From the NCBI GenBank assembly GCA_018883625.1, contig JAHLFV010000207.1:1-31158 (forward strand): a stretch of 31,158 bases of DNA, written 5' to 3'. The stretch is from Candidatus Treponema excrementipullorum (GTDB lineage Bacteria > Spirochaetota > Spirochaetia > Treponematales > Treponemataceae). The translations under genes were made by a program, and so were the position numbers. The notes beneath the pieces are model-generated. The model saw only the letters and a list, made by a program, of their open reading frames with translations, had not been told where the DNA came from and did no database searches. Shown piece after piece: positions 22,555 to 31,037 of this stretch (positions are counted from its first letter, which is position 1; each line of letters opens with the position of its first letter).

Positions 22555-23253
22555 ATGGAAAATGAAATTTGTATCCGCATGAAGGATGTGAAAAAAGAAT
22601 ATCATGTGGCTGACGTTTTAGTCCGCGCCTTACAAGGGGTTTCTTTCGAGGTCAGACGGGGAGAATATATAACGATTATGGGTCCTTCCGGTTCAGGCAA
22701 GTCCACGTTAATGAATATGATAGGTTGCCTTGACAGGCCTACCAGTGGTTTGGTAGAAATCGGAGGAAAAAATACTGCAGAAATGACAGAAAAAGAATTG
22801 GCATATTTACGGAATATTACTGTAGGTTTTGTTTTTCAGCAGTATTTCCTGCTTCCATCCATGAATATCTTAGAAAATGTTATGCTTCCTTTACGGTATC
22901 AAGGAATTGATAGAAAAGAAAGTCGACGCATGGCAGAAGAGGCTTTGGTAAAAGTAGGTTTGCAGGACAGACTGGGACATACACCATCTGAACTTTCCGG
23001 TGGACAAAAACAACGGGCTGCAATAGCCAGAGCTACTGTTACTAAACCCAGTATTATTTTGGCTGATGAGCCTACCGGTGCTCTTGATTCGGAAACAGGA
23101 CGACGGGTGTTGGAAATTTTTTCGGAGATCAATAAACAGGGTACAACCGTTATTATCGTAACCCATGATCTCAATATCGGTGCTCACGCTCCCCGACAGA
23201 TTTCTATTTTGGACGGAAAGATATTACAGGATACGGGGGCTCAGTATGTTTGA
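22555..23253 (+). CDS. ABC transporter ATPase (MacB/LolD type)
   Basis: The 232-aa nucleotide-binding subunit energises the tripartite exporter. Walker A is at 43-51 (GPSGSGKST), the Q-loop at VGFVFQQYFLLPSMN, the signature LSGGQKQRAAIARA, Walker B IILADEPTGALD, and the H-loop TVIIVTHDLNI. This LolD/MacB subgroup pairs with FtsX-fold permeases, as here. AAGGGA precedes the ATG. Its last 8 nt overlap the permease start, so the two are translationally coupled and likely equimolar. Confidence 0.95.
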   Translation: MENEICIRMKDVKKEYHVADVLVRALQGVSFEVRRGEYITIMGPSGSGKSTLMNMIGCLDRPTSGLVEIGGKNTAEMTEKELAYLRNITVGFVFQQYFLLPSMNILENVMLPLRYQGIDRKESRRMAEEALVKVGLQDRLGHTPSELSGGQKQRAAIARATVTKPSIILADEPTGALDSETGRRVLEIFSEINKQGTTVIIVTHDLNIGAHAPRQISILDGKILQDTGAQYV

Positions 23254-24430
23254 TGATTTACTGTTTGCTTTAAGAAATTTTAGACGGAATAAAATCAGAA
23301 GTATCCTGTCTCTTTTGGGAATTATTATCGGTGTAGCCTCTGTAATAGTCATTACTTCTCTTAGTGCTGGAGCTACGCAAAGTATTAAAGATTCCTATGC
23401 TTCTGCAGGGTTGGATTTAGTACGAGTTTCAGCCGGATTTATGCAACGGGGGCGTAATGCTTTAGTTACTTTTAATGATACTTTCCGTGAAAATCTTTTT
23501 GACGCTGTATCGAATATTAAAACGATTCAGTACATTAACAGTGTCAATACAACATTAAGTCGCGGTGATACAACTGTTTCGGCCAATGCCACGGCAATAG
23601 AGCAGGGGTATTTGGAAATTAACGGGATACAATTAGCTTCTGGCAGTGATTTTACTGTTTCAAATCAGGTTTTAGGTCAACAAAAAATGCTTATTGGTTC
23701 CGAAATTGCAGAAGGTTTATTTGAAGATGAAAATCCTGTAGGGCAAAAAGTTATAGTAATTATCGATAATGCTACCTTTAACTTTGAAATAGTGGGGGTA
23801 TTAGAGGAAAGTACCGGTTCATCTACCAATAATGCGGTATTTGTACCTCGGGGATTTTATAATAAAAAGATCAAGCCATCTGCAACGGCTAACAGCATTA
23901 TTGTACAATGCGTATCTCAAGAGGTAGCTGCCACAGTAGCCGACCATATTCAACAGTATATTACGTTTGTATCTGGTTCCGAATATGCAGCTCGGGTTAC
24001 TTCCATGCAAGCCATGTTGGAACAGTTTGAAGAAGTAAATGGTACCGTAAGTTTGATTTTGTCAGGGATAGCGGCTATATCGTTGTTGGTAGGCGGAATC
24101 GGTATTATGAATATTATGATCGTTACGGTAACGGAACGACGGAGAGAAATCGGTATCAGAAAGGCCTTGGGAGCCAGTCCCAACGTTATTCGAACTCAGT
24201 TTTTAATTGAGTCAGCTTTAATAACGGTCTTAGGTGGAATAATAGGTATTTGTTTGGGAATTGGCATCAGTCTTTTGGCAGCAATCATTATGGGTAATGC
24301 TTTTGCAATCCCTTTCACGGCCTGTTTGATTGCCTTTGTTTTTTCTGCCGGTATCGGTATTTTCTTTGGTTTCAGTCCCGCTTCCCGTGCAGCGAAATTA
24401 GATCCGGTAGAAGCCTTGGCCTCAGAGTAA
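23246..24430 (+). CDS. ABC transporter permease (MacB/FtsX type)
   Basis: A 394-aa mechanotransmission-type permease. TM1 is at about 19-41 (ILSLLGIIIGVASVIVITSL), followed by a MacB-like periplasmic domain of about 220 residues. TM2-TM4 lie at about 268-292, 321-347 and 356-378. The cytoplasmic coupling segment TERRREIGIRKALGASPNVI is diagnostic. Family members do not transport across the inner membrane but drive periplasmic substrates out through a TolC duct. The ATG at 23246 (MFDDLLFALRNFRRNKIRS) is the natural start; an earlier in-frame ATG at 23165 lies deep inside the ATPase gene. Substrate unknown; macrolides, peptides or lipoproteins are typical for MacB relatives. Confidence 0.94.
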   Translation: MFDDLLFALRNFRRNKIRSILSLLGIIIGVASVIVITSLSAGATQSIKDSYASAGLDLVRVSAGFMQRGRNALVTFNDTFRENLFDAVSNIKTIQYINSVNTTLSRGDTTVSANATAIEQGYLEINGIQLASGSDFTVSNQVLGQQKMLIGSEIAEGLFEDENPVGQKVIVIIDNATFNFEIVGVLEESTGSSTNNAVFVPRGFYNKKIKPSATANSIIVQCVSQEVAATVADHIQQYITFVSGSEYAARVTSMQAMLEQFEEVNGTVSLILSGIAAISLLVGGIGIMNIMIVTVTERRREIGIRKALGASPNVIRTQFLIESALITVLGGIIGICLGIGISLLAAIIMGNAFAIPFTACLIAFVFSAGIGIFFGFSPASRAAKLDPVEALASE

Positions 24431-24484
24431 AAAACATAGCTTTAGCGATTTTGGGTATAAAATCCCAATGTAGCTAAAGCTATG
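24429..24484 (-). terminator. Long convergent terminator between efflux operon and phoR
   Basis: A perfect 12-bp stem (CATAGCTTTAGC, 24435-24446, with GCTAAAGCTATG, 24473-24484) encloses a second stem (TTGGG/CCCAA). On the minus strand it is followed at once by six T residues (24429-24434), so it should stop phoR transcripts. On the + strand the tail is AATTACGTTTTG, so it is only a partial terminator for the efflux operon. Confidence 0.85.
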
Positions 24485-24507
24485 AATTACGTTTTGTGAA
24501 GGAAAAA

Positions 24508-26163
24508 CTATTCTGATTTTGGGAAAACAATAGTCATAGTAGTACCCATTTTTTCTTCACTCTCAACTGTTATTTGTCCTTTGTGGAGTTCAACGCCGTG
24601 CTTTACTATGGAAAGTCCTAAACCGGTTCCTCCAGAACTTTTCGAATGACTTTTATCCACCCTGTAAAATCTTTCAAAAACTCGTGAATGATCTTCTTCT
24701 GGAATACCGATTCCGGTATCGGAAACTGAAACCACAATATTTTTTTCTGTTTCTTGCAGTGAAACGGTAACGTCACCTCCGGGTATATTGTATTTTATTC
24801 CGTTATCTATAAGATTATACAGTATCTCATAAAGGAGACTTTTCATCCCCTGCATGTGAGCATTACCTTCAAGATTCAGATGTATATTTTTTTCTTGAGC
24901 AGATACTTCCAATGAGTCAATAATTTCCTCTGTTAGTGACCGCAAGTCTACTGTTTCTCTATTCAGTTCTATGCCTTCATCCAACTGTGAAAGACGAAGT
25001 ATATCCTGGATTAAATGTAATAATCGGGTAGCCTGCTTTTTGATATGTCCCAAAAAACGGGGAATATCATGGTGCTGAACCATGTTATTTTCCAATAATT
25101 CTGTACTACCGATGATAGATTGTAAAGGAGTTTTAAGTTCATGGGAAACATTTGCCGTAAATTCCCGGCGACGTCTTTCCCCTTCAGATTGAAGGGTGAT
25201 ATCAAAAATCAACATAACTGCGCCTAACACTTTTCCTTCCGACTCAATTCTGTTGATGTCAAAATTATACTCTCGGTTATTACGGCAACTTTTGAGACTG
25301 CAATGGCCCGTTTCCAAAGCTTGGCTGATAGAGTTGTGTAAGTCTTGCTTTCTGTCAACAGTAAGAAAGTCTTCGCCTATACAGTTATCATCTGTTTGAA
25401 AAATCTTTTTGGCAGCCGTGTTTATGGTAAGAACAATACCATTTTCATTGAGAAGGACAAGTCCTTCTCCCATATTATCTGTTACCAGTTGAAACTCATT
25501 GTTTTTTTGTTGCAGATTTTTTATTTGTATTTCAATTTCCTGGTGTTGAACATGGATGCGATGAAGAAGAGGTGATAATTCAGGATAGGTGTCATTTTCC
25601 AAGGGATGTTCCAAATCCAAAGTATTAAGGGGGGCAACAACTTTTTTTGCCATGCTACTAGCTAGGAGCCCCGAAAGTACAGCAGCGAGCAATCCGATAA
25701 TCAGTACCGGTTGAATCATTCCCAGCAGTAAGAGCCATGATGTGTAATGACTTACCGAAATTCGAAGTACCGTTCCGTCTGTCAACCTTACTGCTTCGTA
25801 AGTGGTTTTTTCCGTTAACGTACTGGAGTACCGGGAACTGTGACCTGTTCCTCCCCAAAAAGCCTGTTGTATTTCTTCTCTGTCTCGATGGTTTTCCACC
25901 GTTTGGGGGTCTGCATCTGTGTCAAATAAAACCCTTCCGTCTTCTTGGATAAGTGTTAACCGATAGTTTTCTCCTCTCAGTTTTTCCAAAAAAGAGATAC
26001 CCAAAGCTTCTGTACCTACAGCGGCAAAATTCAGCTGATCCCGTAATTCTTTTTCCTGTATGGTACCAAAGTAATCATATAAAAATCCTGTTACAGTTAA
26101 AAGACTGATAACTAAAACTATAAGAGCAACGGTTAAAATTGCTCTGAAAATTTTTCCTGTCAT
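24508..26163 (-). CDS. phoR: Phosphate-regulon sensor histidine kinase PhoR
   Basis: A 551-aa kinase, last gene of the pho cluster. TM1 is at about 7-30, followed by an extracytoplasmic region of about 110 residues, which is long for PhoR and of the Gram-positive kind. TM2 is at about 143-168. A coiled linker leads to a PAS domain at about 222-320 (FQLVTDNMGEGLVLLNENGIVL). The HisKA domain has His341 in FTANVSHELKTPLQ. The ATPase has N box LYNLIDNGIKYN, G1 DTGIGIP and G2 GGTGLGLSIVKHGVELHKG. It starts 2 nt after the stop of phoB. With PstSCAB and PhoU it should sense phosphate and phosphorylate PhoB. Confidence 0.94.
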   Translation of the reverse strand: MTGKIFRAILTVALIVLVISLLTVTGFLYDYFGTIQEKELRDQLNFAAVGTEALGISFLEKLRGENYRLTLIQEDGRVLFDTDADPQTVENHRDREEIQQAFWGGTGHSSRYSSTLTEKTTYEAVRLTDGTVLRISVSHYTSWLLLLGMIQPVLIIGLLAAVLSGLLASSMAKKVVAPLNTLDLEHPLENDTYPELSPLLHRIHVQHQEIEIQIKNLQQKNNEFQLVTDNMGEGLVLLNENGIVLTINTAAKKIFQTDDNCIGEDFLTVDRKQDLHNSISQALETGHCSLKSCRNNREYNFDINRIESEGKVLGAVMLIFDITLQSEGERRRREFTANVSHELKTPLQSIIGSTELLENNMVQHHDIPRFLGHIKKQATRLLHLIQDILRLSQLDEGIELNRETVDLRSLTEEIIDSLEVSAQEKNIHLNLEGNAHMQGMKSLLYEILYNLIDNGIKYNIPGGDVTVSLQETEKNIVVSVSDTGIGIPEEDHSRVFERFYRVDKSHSKSSGGTGLGLSIVKHGVELHKGQITVESEEKMGTTMTIVFPKSE

Positions 26164-26165
26164 AA

Positions 26166-26846
26166 CTAATTTTCCCTGTTTTTATCCATTCTGTACCCTA
26201 GGTTACGGATAGTTTCTATGTATCTGCCGTATTTTCCTATTTTGTTTCTCAGAGTACGAATATGTATGTCTAAGGTTCTTGTATCGGCACAGTAATCGGG
26301 ACCCCATACTCGGTTGAATAATTGGTCTCGGGTAAAAGCCGTGCCGATGTGCGACATAAAAAGTTTTAGTAGCTCAAATTCTTTGAAAGTGAGATTGACT
26401 CTTTCTCCGTCTACAGCAACAGTATGTTCCCGAGTATTAAGGGTCAATCCTTCTAAGCAAAAAACAGTGCTCTCATGTGAAGTTCTACAGCGTCGAAGAA
26501 CGGCTTTTACCCGTGATATCATTTCCAAAACTCCGAAGGGTTTTACCAAATAATCATCAGCCCCTAAATCAAGACTTTGGATTTTATCGAATTCTGTACC
26601 TTTGGCTGTTGCCATAATTATTGGTAGGTGTTTTAATTCCGGTTGAGCCTTGATTTTATGCAATAATTCCAAGCCATCCATTCCGGGAAGCATAACATCT
26701 AACAGCAATAATTCAGGTTGTTCTTTTTGAAGAGCCAGCCAACAGTCAGCTCCGTTTTCAAAGCCTCTGGTTTCAAATCCGGCAGACTTTAAAGCATACA
26801 ATTCAATATCTCGGATACTGGCATCGTCTTCAACGCACCAAATCAT
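26166..26846 (-). CDS. phoB: Phosphate-regulon response regulator PhoB/PhoP
   Basis: A 226-aa OmpR-family regulator. The receiver has the acidic pair at 6-8 (VEDD), phospho-acceptor Asp50 (LLLLDVMLPGMDG) and Lys in YLVKPFG. The winged-helix domain includes LTFKEFELLKLFMSHIGTAFTRDQLFNRVWG, recognition helix TRTLDIHIRTLRNKIG and wing IRNLGYRMD. I start it at ATG 26846 with AGGAGG 7 nt upstream; a longer frame from 26891 would add 15 residues that lie inside phoU and lack a site. ATGA overlap with the phoU stop couples the two. Its likely target is the repeat cluster at the pstS promoter. Confidence 0.93.
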   Translation of the reverse strand: MIWCVEDDASIRDIELYALKSAGFETRGFENGADCWLALQKEQPELLLLDVMLPGMDGLELLHKIKAQPELKHLPIIMATAKGTEFDKIQSLDLGADDYLVKPFGVLEMISRVKAVLRRCRTSHESTVFCLEGLTLNTREHTVAVDGERVNLTFKEFELLKLFMSHIGTAFTRDQLFNRVWGPDYCADTRTLDIHIRTLRNKIGKYGRYIETIRNLGYRMDKNREN

Positions 26847-27499
26847 GAAGGTTCCTCCTTGTGGACACCTGTTACAGAAAATATTACCCACTGGGCTATG
26901 TTGGTGGCATGGTCACCTATTCTTTCAAAGTACTTGCTTATCATTAATAAGTCCAGTGCATAACCACCGTATTCTTTGCCCTGATTTTGAGTAATCAATT
27001 CTATCAGTTCTGACTTTATTTTGTCAAAATAGCGGTCAACAATGTCATCGTAGGCTATAACACTTTGTGCCATTTCAATGTCTTGTTTTACATAGGCATT
27101 GACGCTTTCTGTAACCATTTTAATGGTAGCTTCTGCCATCTCTTTTATGTGTATTTTTTCGTCAATAATTTTACCGTCGAGATAGGGAATTATTTCTGCA
27201 ATATCTTCAGCTTGATCACCGATTCGTTCCATATCGGTAATCATTTTTAAAGCTGCGGAAATAACTCTCAAATCTTTTGCCACAGGTTGTTGCTGAAGCA
27301 GTAATTTTAAACACCTGCTTTCTATATCCCGTTCCATTTGATTGATGGAACCGGTAATAGTTGCAACTTTACCGATAGCTTGTGGGGTATTCCCTGACAG
27401 AGCATCAGTTACCAACGTAATGGCTTCTTCACACAAAGCCCCCATTTCTATCATTTCTTTATGCAACAATGTCAGTTGTTCATCAAAGCGACTTCTCAT
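26843..27499 (-). CDS. phoU: Phosphate transport regulator PhoU
   Basis: A 218-aa all-helical protein with two PhoU repeats (about 10-95 and 110-205). The E/D-rich metal-binding motif appears twice as DMERIGDQAEDIAE and YFERIGDHATNIAQW. PhoU tunes PstSCAB activity and links it to PhoR so that phosphate-replete cells switch the regulon off. It overlaps pstB by 1 nt and phoB by 4 nt. Confidence 0.96.
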   Translation of the reverse strand: MRSRFDEQLTLLHKEMIEMGALCEEAITLVTDALSGNTPQAIGKVATITGSINQMERDIESRCLKLLLQQQPVAKDLRVISAALKMITDMERIGDQAEDIAEIIPYLDGKIIDEKIHIKEMAEATIKMVTESVNAYVKQDIEMAQSVIAYDDIVDRYFDKIKSELIELITQNQGKEYGGYALDLLMISKYFERIGDHATNIAQWVIFSVTGVHKEEPS

Positions 27500-28251
27500 T
27501 AACCGAATCTCCCTGTTATATAATCTTCTGTTCTTTTGTCTTTTGGTTGAGAAAAAATATCATCGGTTTTCCCGAATTCTACCAGTTCTCCCAAGAGAAA
27601 AAATGCCGTGTAGTCAGATATACGGACTGCCTGCTGCATATTGTGGGTAACAATTACAATCGTATACTTTTCTTTTAATTCCATGGCTAATTCTTCAATA
27701 CGGGAAGTAGAGATAGGATCAAGAGCCGATGTAGGTTCATCCATAAGTAATATGTGCGGTTCCACTGCAATTGCTCTTGCTATGCAGAGACGTTGTTGCT
27801 GGCCACCGGATAATCCCAAGGCGTTTTTCTTTAATCTGTCTTTTACTTCATCCCAGATAGCAGCGCCCCTTAATGCCTTTTCTACGATTTCATCTAATTT
27901 GATTTTACTGGTAATACCATGGGTTCGGGGACCATAAGCTATGTTGTCATAAATACTCATGGGAAAAGGATTGGGTTTTTGGAATACCATACCGATTTCT
28001 TTTCTCAGTTGATTTACATCGATATTTTTGTCAAAGATATCTTGTTGTCCAAAACGGACATCTCCCGTTATTTTTACTCCGGGAATCAAATCATTCATAC
28101 GATTTAACGTTTTCAAAAAAGTTGACTTGCCACAGCCCGAAGGTCCTATGAGAGCTGTAATGTTCTTTTCAGGTATATCTATGTCAATATTTTTCAGAGC
28201 CTGACTGGCCCCGTACCAAAGACATAAGTTTTTAACGTTAAGAGCGTTCAT
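27499..28251 (-). CDS. pstB: Phosphate ABC transporter ATPase PstB
   Basis: This 250-aa ATPase powers high-affinity phosphate uptake. Walker A lies at about 36-44 (GPSGCGKST), followed by the PstB-specific LKTLNRMNDLIPGVKITG. The Q-loop is GMVFQKPNPFPMSIYDNIAYGPR, the signature LSGGQQQRLCIARAIAVEP, Walker B LLMDEPTSALDPIS, and the H-loop TIVIVTHNMQQA. Start overlaps the pstA stop by 4 nt and its stop overlaps phoU by 1 nt. Confidence 0.97.
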   Translation of the reverse strand: MNALNVKNLCLWYGASQALKNIDIDIPEKNITALIGPSGCGKSTFLKTLNRMNDLIPGVKITGDVRFGQQDIFDKNIDVNQLRKEIGMVFQKPNPFPMSIYDNIAYGPRTHGITSKIKLDEIVEKALRGAAIWDEVKDRLKKNALGLSGGQQQRLCIARAIAVEPHILLMDEPTSALDPISTSRIEELAMELKEKYTIVIVTHNMQQAVRISDYTAFFLLGELVEFGKTDDIFSQPKDKRTEDYITGRFG

Positions 28252-29102
28252 ACCGTTCTCCTTTTGGAAATGTGTTTTTGTACAAGACTTACCGACAGAT
28301 TAATCATCATGGTCAATACCATCAAAATCGCCGCAATGGCAAAGGCAACTCCGAATTCTCCCTGTTCTTTTGCATATACATACAGAGCTACCGTTAATGT
28401 TGCTCCCGGACTTGCCAAACCTTCCAGCAAACCATTCAATGCATGGGCAAATCCTGCGGTAAACATCAAGGCGGCGGACTCACCTAAAATACGTCCCACA
28501 GAAAGGATACAACCGGTAACAATTCCGTCTACACAACCGGGTAATACAACTGTACGGATTACTCGCCATTTGCCGGCTCCTAGTCCAAATGCTCCTTCCC
28601 GATAACTTTGAGGAACTGTTTTCAAACTTTCCTGGGTCGTTCTCATAATGGTGGGCAGATTCATAATGACTAAGGTTAATGCCCCTGCTAAAAGAGAGGT
28701 TCCCATGTTGTTGGAAAATATAATCATACCTACAAGTCCATATATGATGGAAGGAATTCCTGATAAAGCTTCTGCTGCATATTCTATAGCTGTTACTACT
28801 TTTTTGCTGGTAGCGTATTCTGTTAAATAAATAGCTGCTCCGACCCCTAACGGGAGAACAAAAACCAAAGTAGCCAAGACAATATATACCGTATTCAAAA
28901 TATCCGGCAAAATACCAATACTTTCCGTCAAATAGCTGGGTTTTGTGGTTAATAGTTGCCATGTAACGTGAGGAATACCTTTGAGGAAAACGTAGATTAT
29001 CAAAAAAGCAACCAAGGCAGCCGTTAGAATCGTTGCTCCATACATAAAAAGGCGTAAGATTAAAATATATGCTTTTCGTCTTGCTGATATTTGTTTAGAC
29101 AT
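28248..29102 (-). CDS. pstA: Phosphate ABC transporter permease PstA
   Basis: A 284-aa inner-membrane permease with about six helices. The first follows a basic N-terminus (SARRKAYILILRL). The PstA signature regions are ILPDILNTVYIVLATLVFVLPLGVGAAIYLTEYA and AAEALSGIPSIIYGLVGMIIF. The coupling loop is REGAFGLGAGKWRVIRTVVLPGCVDGIVTGCILSVGRILGESAALMFTAG. AAAGGG 6 nt before the ATG, within the end of pstC, supports the start; the two genes are 3 nt apart. Confidence 0.96.
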   Translation of the reverse strand: MSKQISARRKAYILILRLFMYGATILTAALVAFLIIYVFLKGIPHVTWQLLTTKPSYLTESIGILPDILNTVYIVLATLVFVLPLGVGAAIYLTEYATSKKVVTAIEYAAEALSGIPSIIYGLVGMIIFSNNMGTSLLAGALTLVIMNLPTIMRTTQESLKTVPQSYREGAFGLGAGKWRVIRTVVLPGCVDGIVTGCILSVGRILGESAALMFTAGFAHALNGLLEGLASPGATLTVALYVYAKEQGEFGVAFAIAAILMVLTMMINLSVSLVQKHISKRRTV

Positions 29103-29105
29103 AGA

Positions 29106-29975
29106 TTACCCTTTTTTGTTTTGTTTCAGAAAGAAATTTAATGTTGCATTGATAAGCATGATAAAAAAGAACAGAACCAAAGCTATGGAAAAAAGAGCTT
29201 CCCGCTGTAAACCGCTAGAATATGCCATTTCGCTGGCTACAGCTGTTGTCAAAAAGCGGACACTTTGAAAAAGAGAAGGCATGTTGGGTACATTACCGGA
29301 AACCATCATGACAGCCATGGCTTCTCCGATTGCCCGTCCAACGCCTAACACCACGGCAGCGGAAATACCACTTTTTGCAGCAGGAACCGTAACTCTAAAA
29401 TATGTTTCTACCGGGGTAGCTCCCAGTGCCAAGGATGCATCTTCGTATTCTTTGGGTACTGCTTCCAAGGCAGTCATAGAAACCTTAATTATTGACGGTA
29501 AAATCATAACAGCCAATACGATAATAGCTGCCAATAGACTGGCTCCGTCAGGAATATCAAACAGTGTTCTGATACCCGGTACCAGAATCAGCATACCAAC
29601 TAAACCGTATACAACAGAAGGAATTCCTGCCAGTAAACTGACGGCATGTTCCATAACAAAACGAACTTGTTTTGAAGCTAATTTTGATAAGTATACTGCT
29701 GTAAAAAATCCTACAGGAACTCCCAAAACAATAGCTCCTGCCGTACCATAAATACTAGTAAGAATAAAAGGCAGAATACCGTAAGCCGGTTCAGAAGCTG
29801 TAGAAGCCCATGTTGTCCCGAACAAAAAATCTATGAGACCTATTTTTTTGATTGCCGGAATACCTGTTATTATCAAGTAAACAGTAATAAGGAGAACACA
29901 GCCTACGGTAATCAATCCCAGTATAAGAAATATTCCCTCTATAAGATTTTCTGATAGTTTATTTTTGTTTTTCAT
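29106..29975 (-). CDS. pstC: Phosphate ABC transporter permease PstC
   Basis: This 289-aa permease pairs with PstA. About six helices are visible. Family motifs include TSIYGTAGAIVLGVPVGFFTAVYLSKLA, AGIPSVVYGLVGMLILVPGI and the coupling loop YEDASLALGATPVETYFRVTVPAAKSGI. I start it at ATG 29975 (MKNKNKLSENL) with AAAGG 6 nt upstream. The frame is open to 30023, but the extra 16 codons run towards the terminator hairpin downstream of pstS and lack a site. Its expression depends on read-through of that terminator or on a promoter I could not find. Confidence 0.95.
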   Translation of the reverse strand: MKNKNKLSENLIEGIFLILGLITVGCVLLITVYLIITGIPAIKKIGLIDFLFGTTWASTASEPAYGILPFILTSIYGTAGAIVLGVPVGFFTAVYLSKLASKQVRFVMEHAVSLLAGIPSVVYGLVGMLILVPGIRTLFDIPDGASLLAAIIVLAVMILPSIIKVSMTALEAVPKEYEDASLALGATPVETYFRVTVPAAKSGISAAVVLGVGRAIGEAMAVMMVSGNVPNMPSLFQSVRFLTTAVASEMAYSSGLQREALFSIALVLFFFIMLINATLNFFLKQNKKG

Positions 29976-30003
29976 ACAATGCCTTTGCGTTCGGATATAA
30001 GCC

Positions 30004-30053
30004 AATAAAAAGGACTGTCTCAAAACTCATCAAAAGTTTTAGAAGACAGCCTT
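30004..30053 (-). terminator. Internal terminator/attenuator between pstS and pstC
   Basis: On the minus strand AAGGCTGTCTTCTAAAACT (30035-30053) pairs, with small mismatches, with AGTTTTGAGACAGTCCTT (30010-30027) around a 7-nt loop, and a T-rich tract follows (to about 30004). Placed 15 nt after the pstS stop, it should cut most transcripts after pstS, giving more binding protein than permease. Confidence 0.85.
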
Positions 30054-30068
30054 TTATTCCTTAAATTA

Positions 30069-30869
30069 TTAATTGGCGGAAACTACACCGGCTGCTGTTA
30101 TGATGTTATTAACTTTTGCAGAAGTGATGTAGTCAAAGAACTGCTGAGCTGAATCTGAAAGAGCTTCTCCCGTTCTTGTTACCAATATAAAGGGACGTTG
30201 TACTACGTATGTTCCGTCCTTTATTGTAGCTTCTGAAGGTGTAACACCGTTAATTTTCAAAGCTTTGACGGTATCTTTCACAGATGCTAAGGAAGCATAT
30301 CCGATAGCTGCAGGGTTCTGTGATACAGTGGTAATAACATCTCCGGTAGATGTCAGTTCCTGTCTGTATTTGCATTGTTCCGCGGTATCTGTAATTGATT
30401 CAAAGCCGTCTCGTGTTCCGGAACCGGCTTCCCGTCCTATAAGAACGATTTCAGAATCATTGCCACCTATGTCTTTCCAGTTTGTGATTTCTCCGGTATA
30501 GATTTTTGCTACCGTTGCAATATCCAAATCGGAAACAGGATTGTTTGGGTGAACAATTATTGCAATACCGTCATAAGCTAAGGTTGTGGAGGTTAACCCT
30601 TGTTCTTTTTCTGTTGACTTTAAGTCTCTACTGGCCAGACCGATATCACACCGTTTTTCGGATACGGCTTTAATGCCGGAACTGGAACCGGTAGGATTGT
30701 AGGTTACTGGAATACCTGTTTCGCTTTCAAAAGCTTCTCCTAAAGCTCCGATTACTTTTTCCATAGATGTTGAACCGTCTGTTGAAACAGCCTGAGCAGT
30801 CTTTTTTGTACAACTAGAAAGACCCAATACTAAGATTGATATCAGTACCAAACCAATGATTTTTTTCAT
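30069..30869 (-). CDS. pstS: Phosphate-binding lipoprotein PstS
   Basis: The high-affinity phosphate receptor of the Pst system, 266 aa. A lipoprotein signal peptide ends in the lipobox LSSC with Cys20 as the lipidated residue, fitting the lnt gene in this window. Phosphate-binding loops are readable: STDGSTSMEKVI near the N-terminus, NPTGSSSGIKAV, ASRDLKSTE, and GREAGSGTRDGFE, whose SGTR is the classic anion site. The length suits the short Gram-positive/spirochaete branch. AAGGAG lies about 10 nt before the ATG. The gene leads the pho cluster under a Pho-box-like promoter. Confidence 0.97.
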   Translation of the reverse strand: MKKIIGLVLISILVLGLSSCTKKTAQAVSTDGSTSMEKVIGALGEAFESETGIPVTYNPTGSSSGIKAVSEKRCDIGLASRDLKSTEKEQGLTSTTLAYDGIAIIVHPNNPVSDLDIATVAKIYTGEITNWKDIGGNDSEIVLIGREAGSGTRDGFESITDTAEQCKYRQELTSTGDVITTVSQNPAAIGYASLASVKDTVKALKINGVTPSEATIKDGTYVVQRPFILVTRTGEALSDSAQQFFDYITSAKVNNIITAAGVVSAN

Positions 30870-30883
30870 GTTTTTATCTCCTT

Positions 30884-30900
30884 GTGTAACGTAATTACAC
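30884..30900. repeat. Palindrome in the pstS 5' leader
   Basis: GTGTAA-CGTAA-TTACAC is a 17-bp inverted repeat between the predicted -10 and the ribosome site of pstS. A related ATTACA-TAGG-TGTAAT repeat lies upstream at 30969-30984. Together they frame the promoter and may bind a second regulator. Confidence 0.5.
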
Positions 30901-30904
30901 CGGT

Positions 30905-30960
30905 ATTCTAGCTTTGAAATGTAAAATATAAGAAGAATGAAATGTAAAATGTATGTAAAA
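30905..30960 (-). promoter_or_regulatory. pstS promoter with Pho-box-like direct repeats
   Basis: On the minus strand TTTTACAT occurs three times: 30953-30960, 30942-30949 and 30919-30926, spaced by 11 and 23 bp. The -10 TAGAAT lies at 30905-30910. TTTACA-type repeats with an 11-bp period are the form of the Bacillus PhoP box, and PhoB/PhoR are encoded in the same operon. No good -35 exists at the right distance, consistent with activator dependence. Confidence 0.68.
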
Positions 30961-30968
30961 TTTGCAAA

Positions 30969-30984
30969 ATTACATAGGTGTAAT
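30969..30984. repeat. Inverted repeat upstream of the Pho-box cluster
   Basis: ATTACA-TAGG-TGTAAT is a perfect 6-bp inverted repeat just upstream of the Pho-box-like sites, sharing its TGTAA half-site with the leader palindrome at 30884-30900. It may be an operator; chance in AT-rich DNA cannot be excluded. Confidence 0.4.
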
Positions 30985-30993
30985 GAAGGAAAT

Positions 30994-31022
30994 AAAAACA
31001 GCCCACCTTTATTAAAGAGGGC
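30994..31022 (-). terminator. Rho-independent terminator of the right-edge gene
   Basis: On the minus strand GCCC-T-CTTT (31014-31022) pairs with AAAG-GT-GGGC (31001-31010) around an AATA loop, and is followed by TGTTTTTATTT. It lies about 16 nt after the TAG of the partial gene and insulates pstS from it. Confidence 0.82.
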
Positions 31023-31037
31023 CGTAAAATTTTACTG

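Noticed and set aside
23165..23245. Longer N-terminus for the MacB-type permease
   Set aside because: It would sit inside the ABC ATPase gene; the start at 23246 gives the canonical N-terminus and the usual 8-nt coupling overlap.
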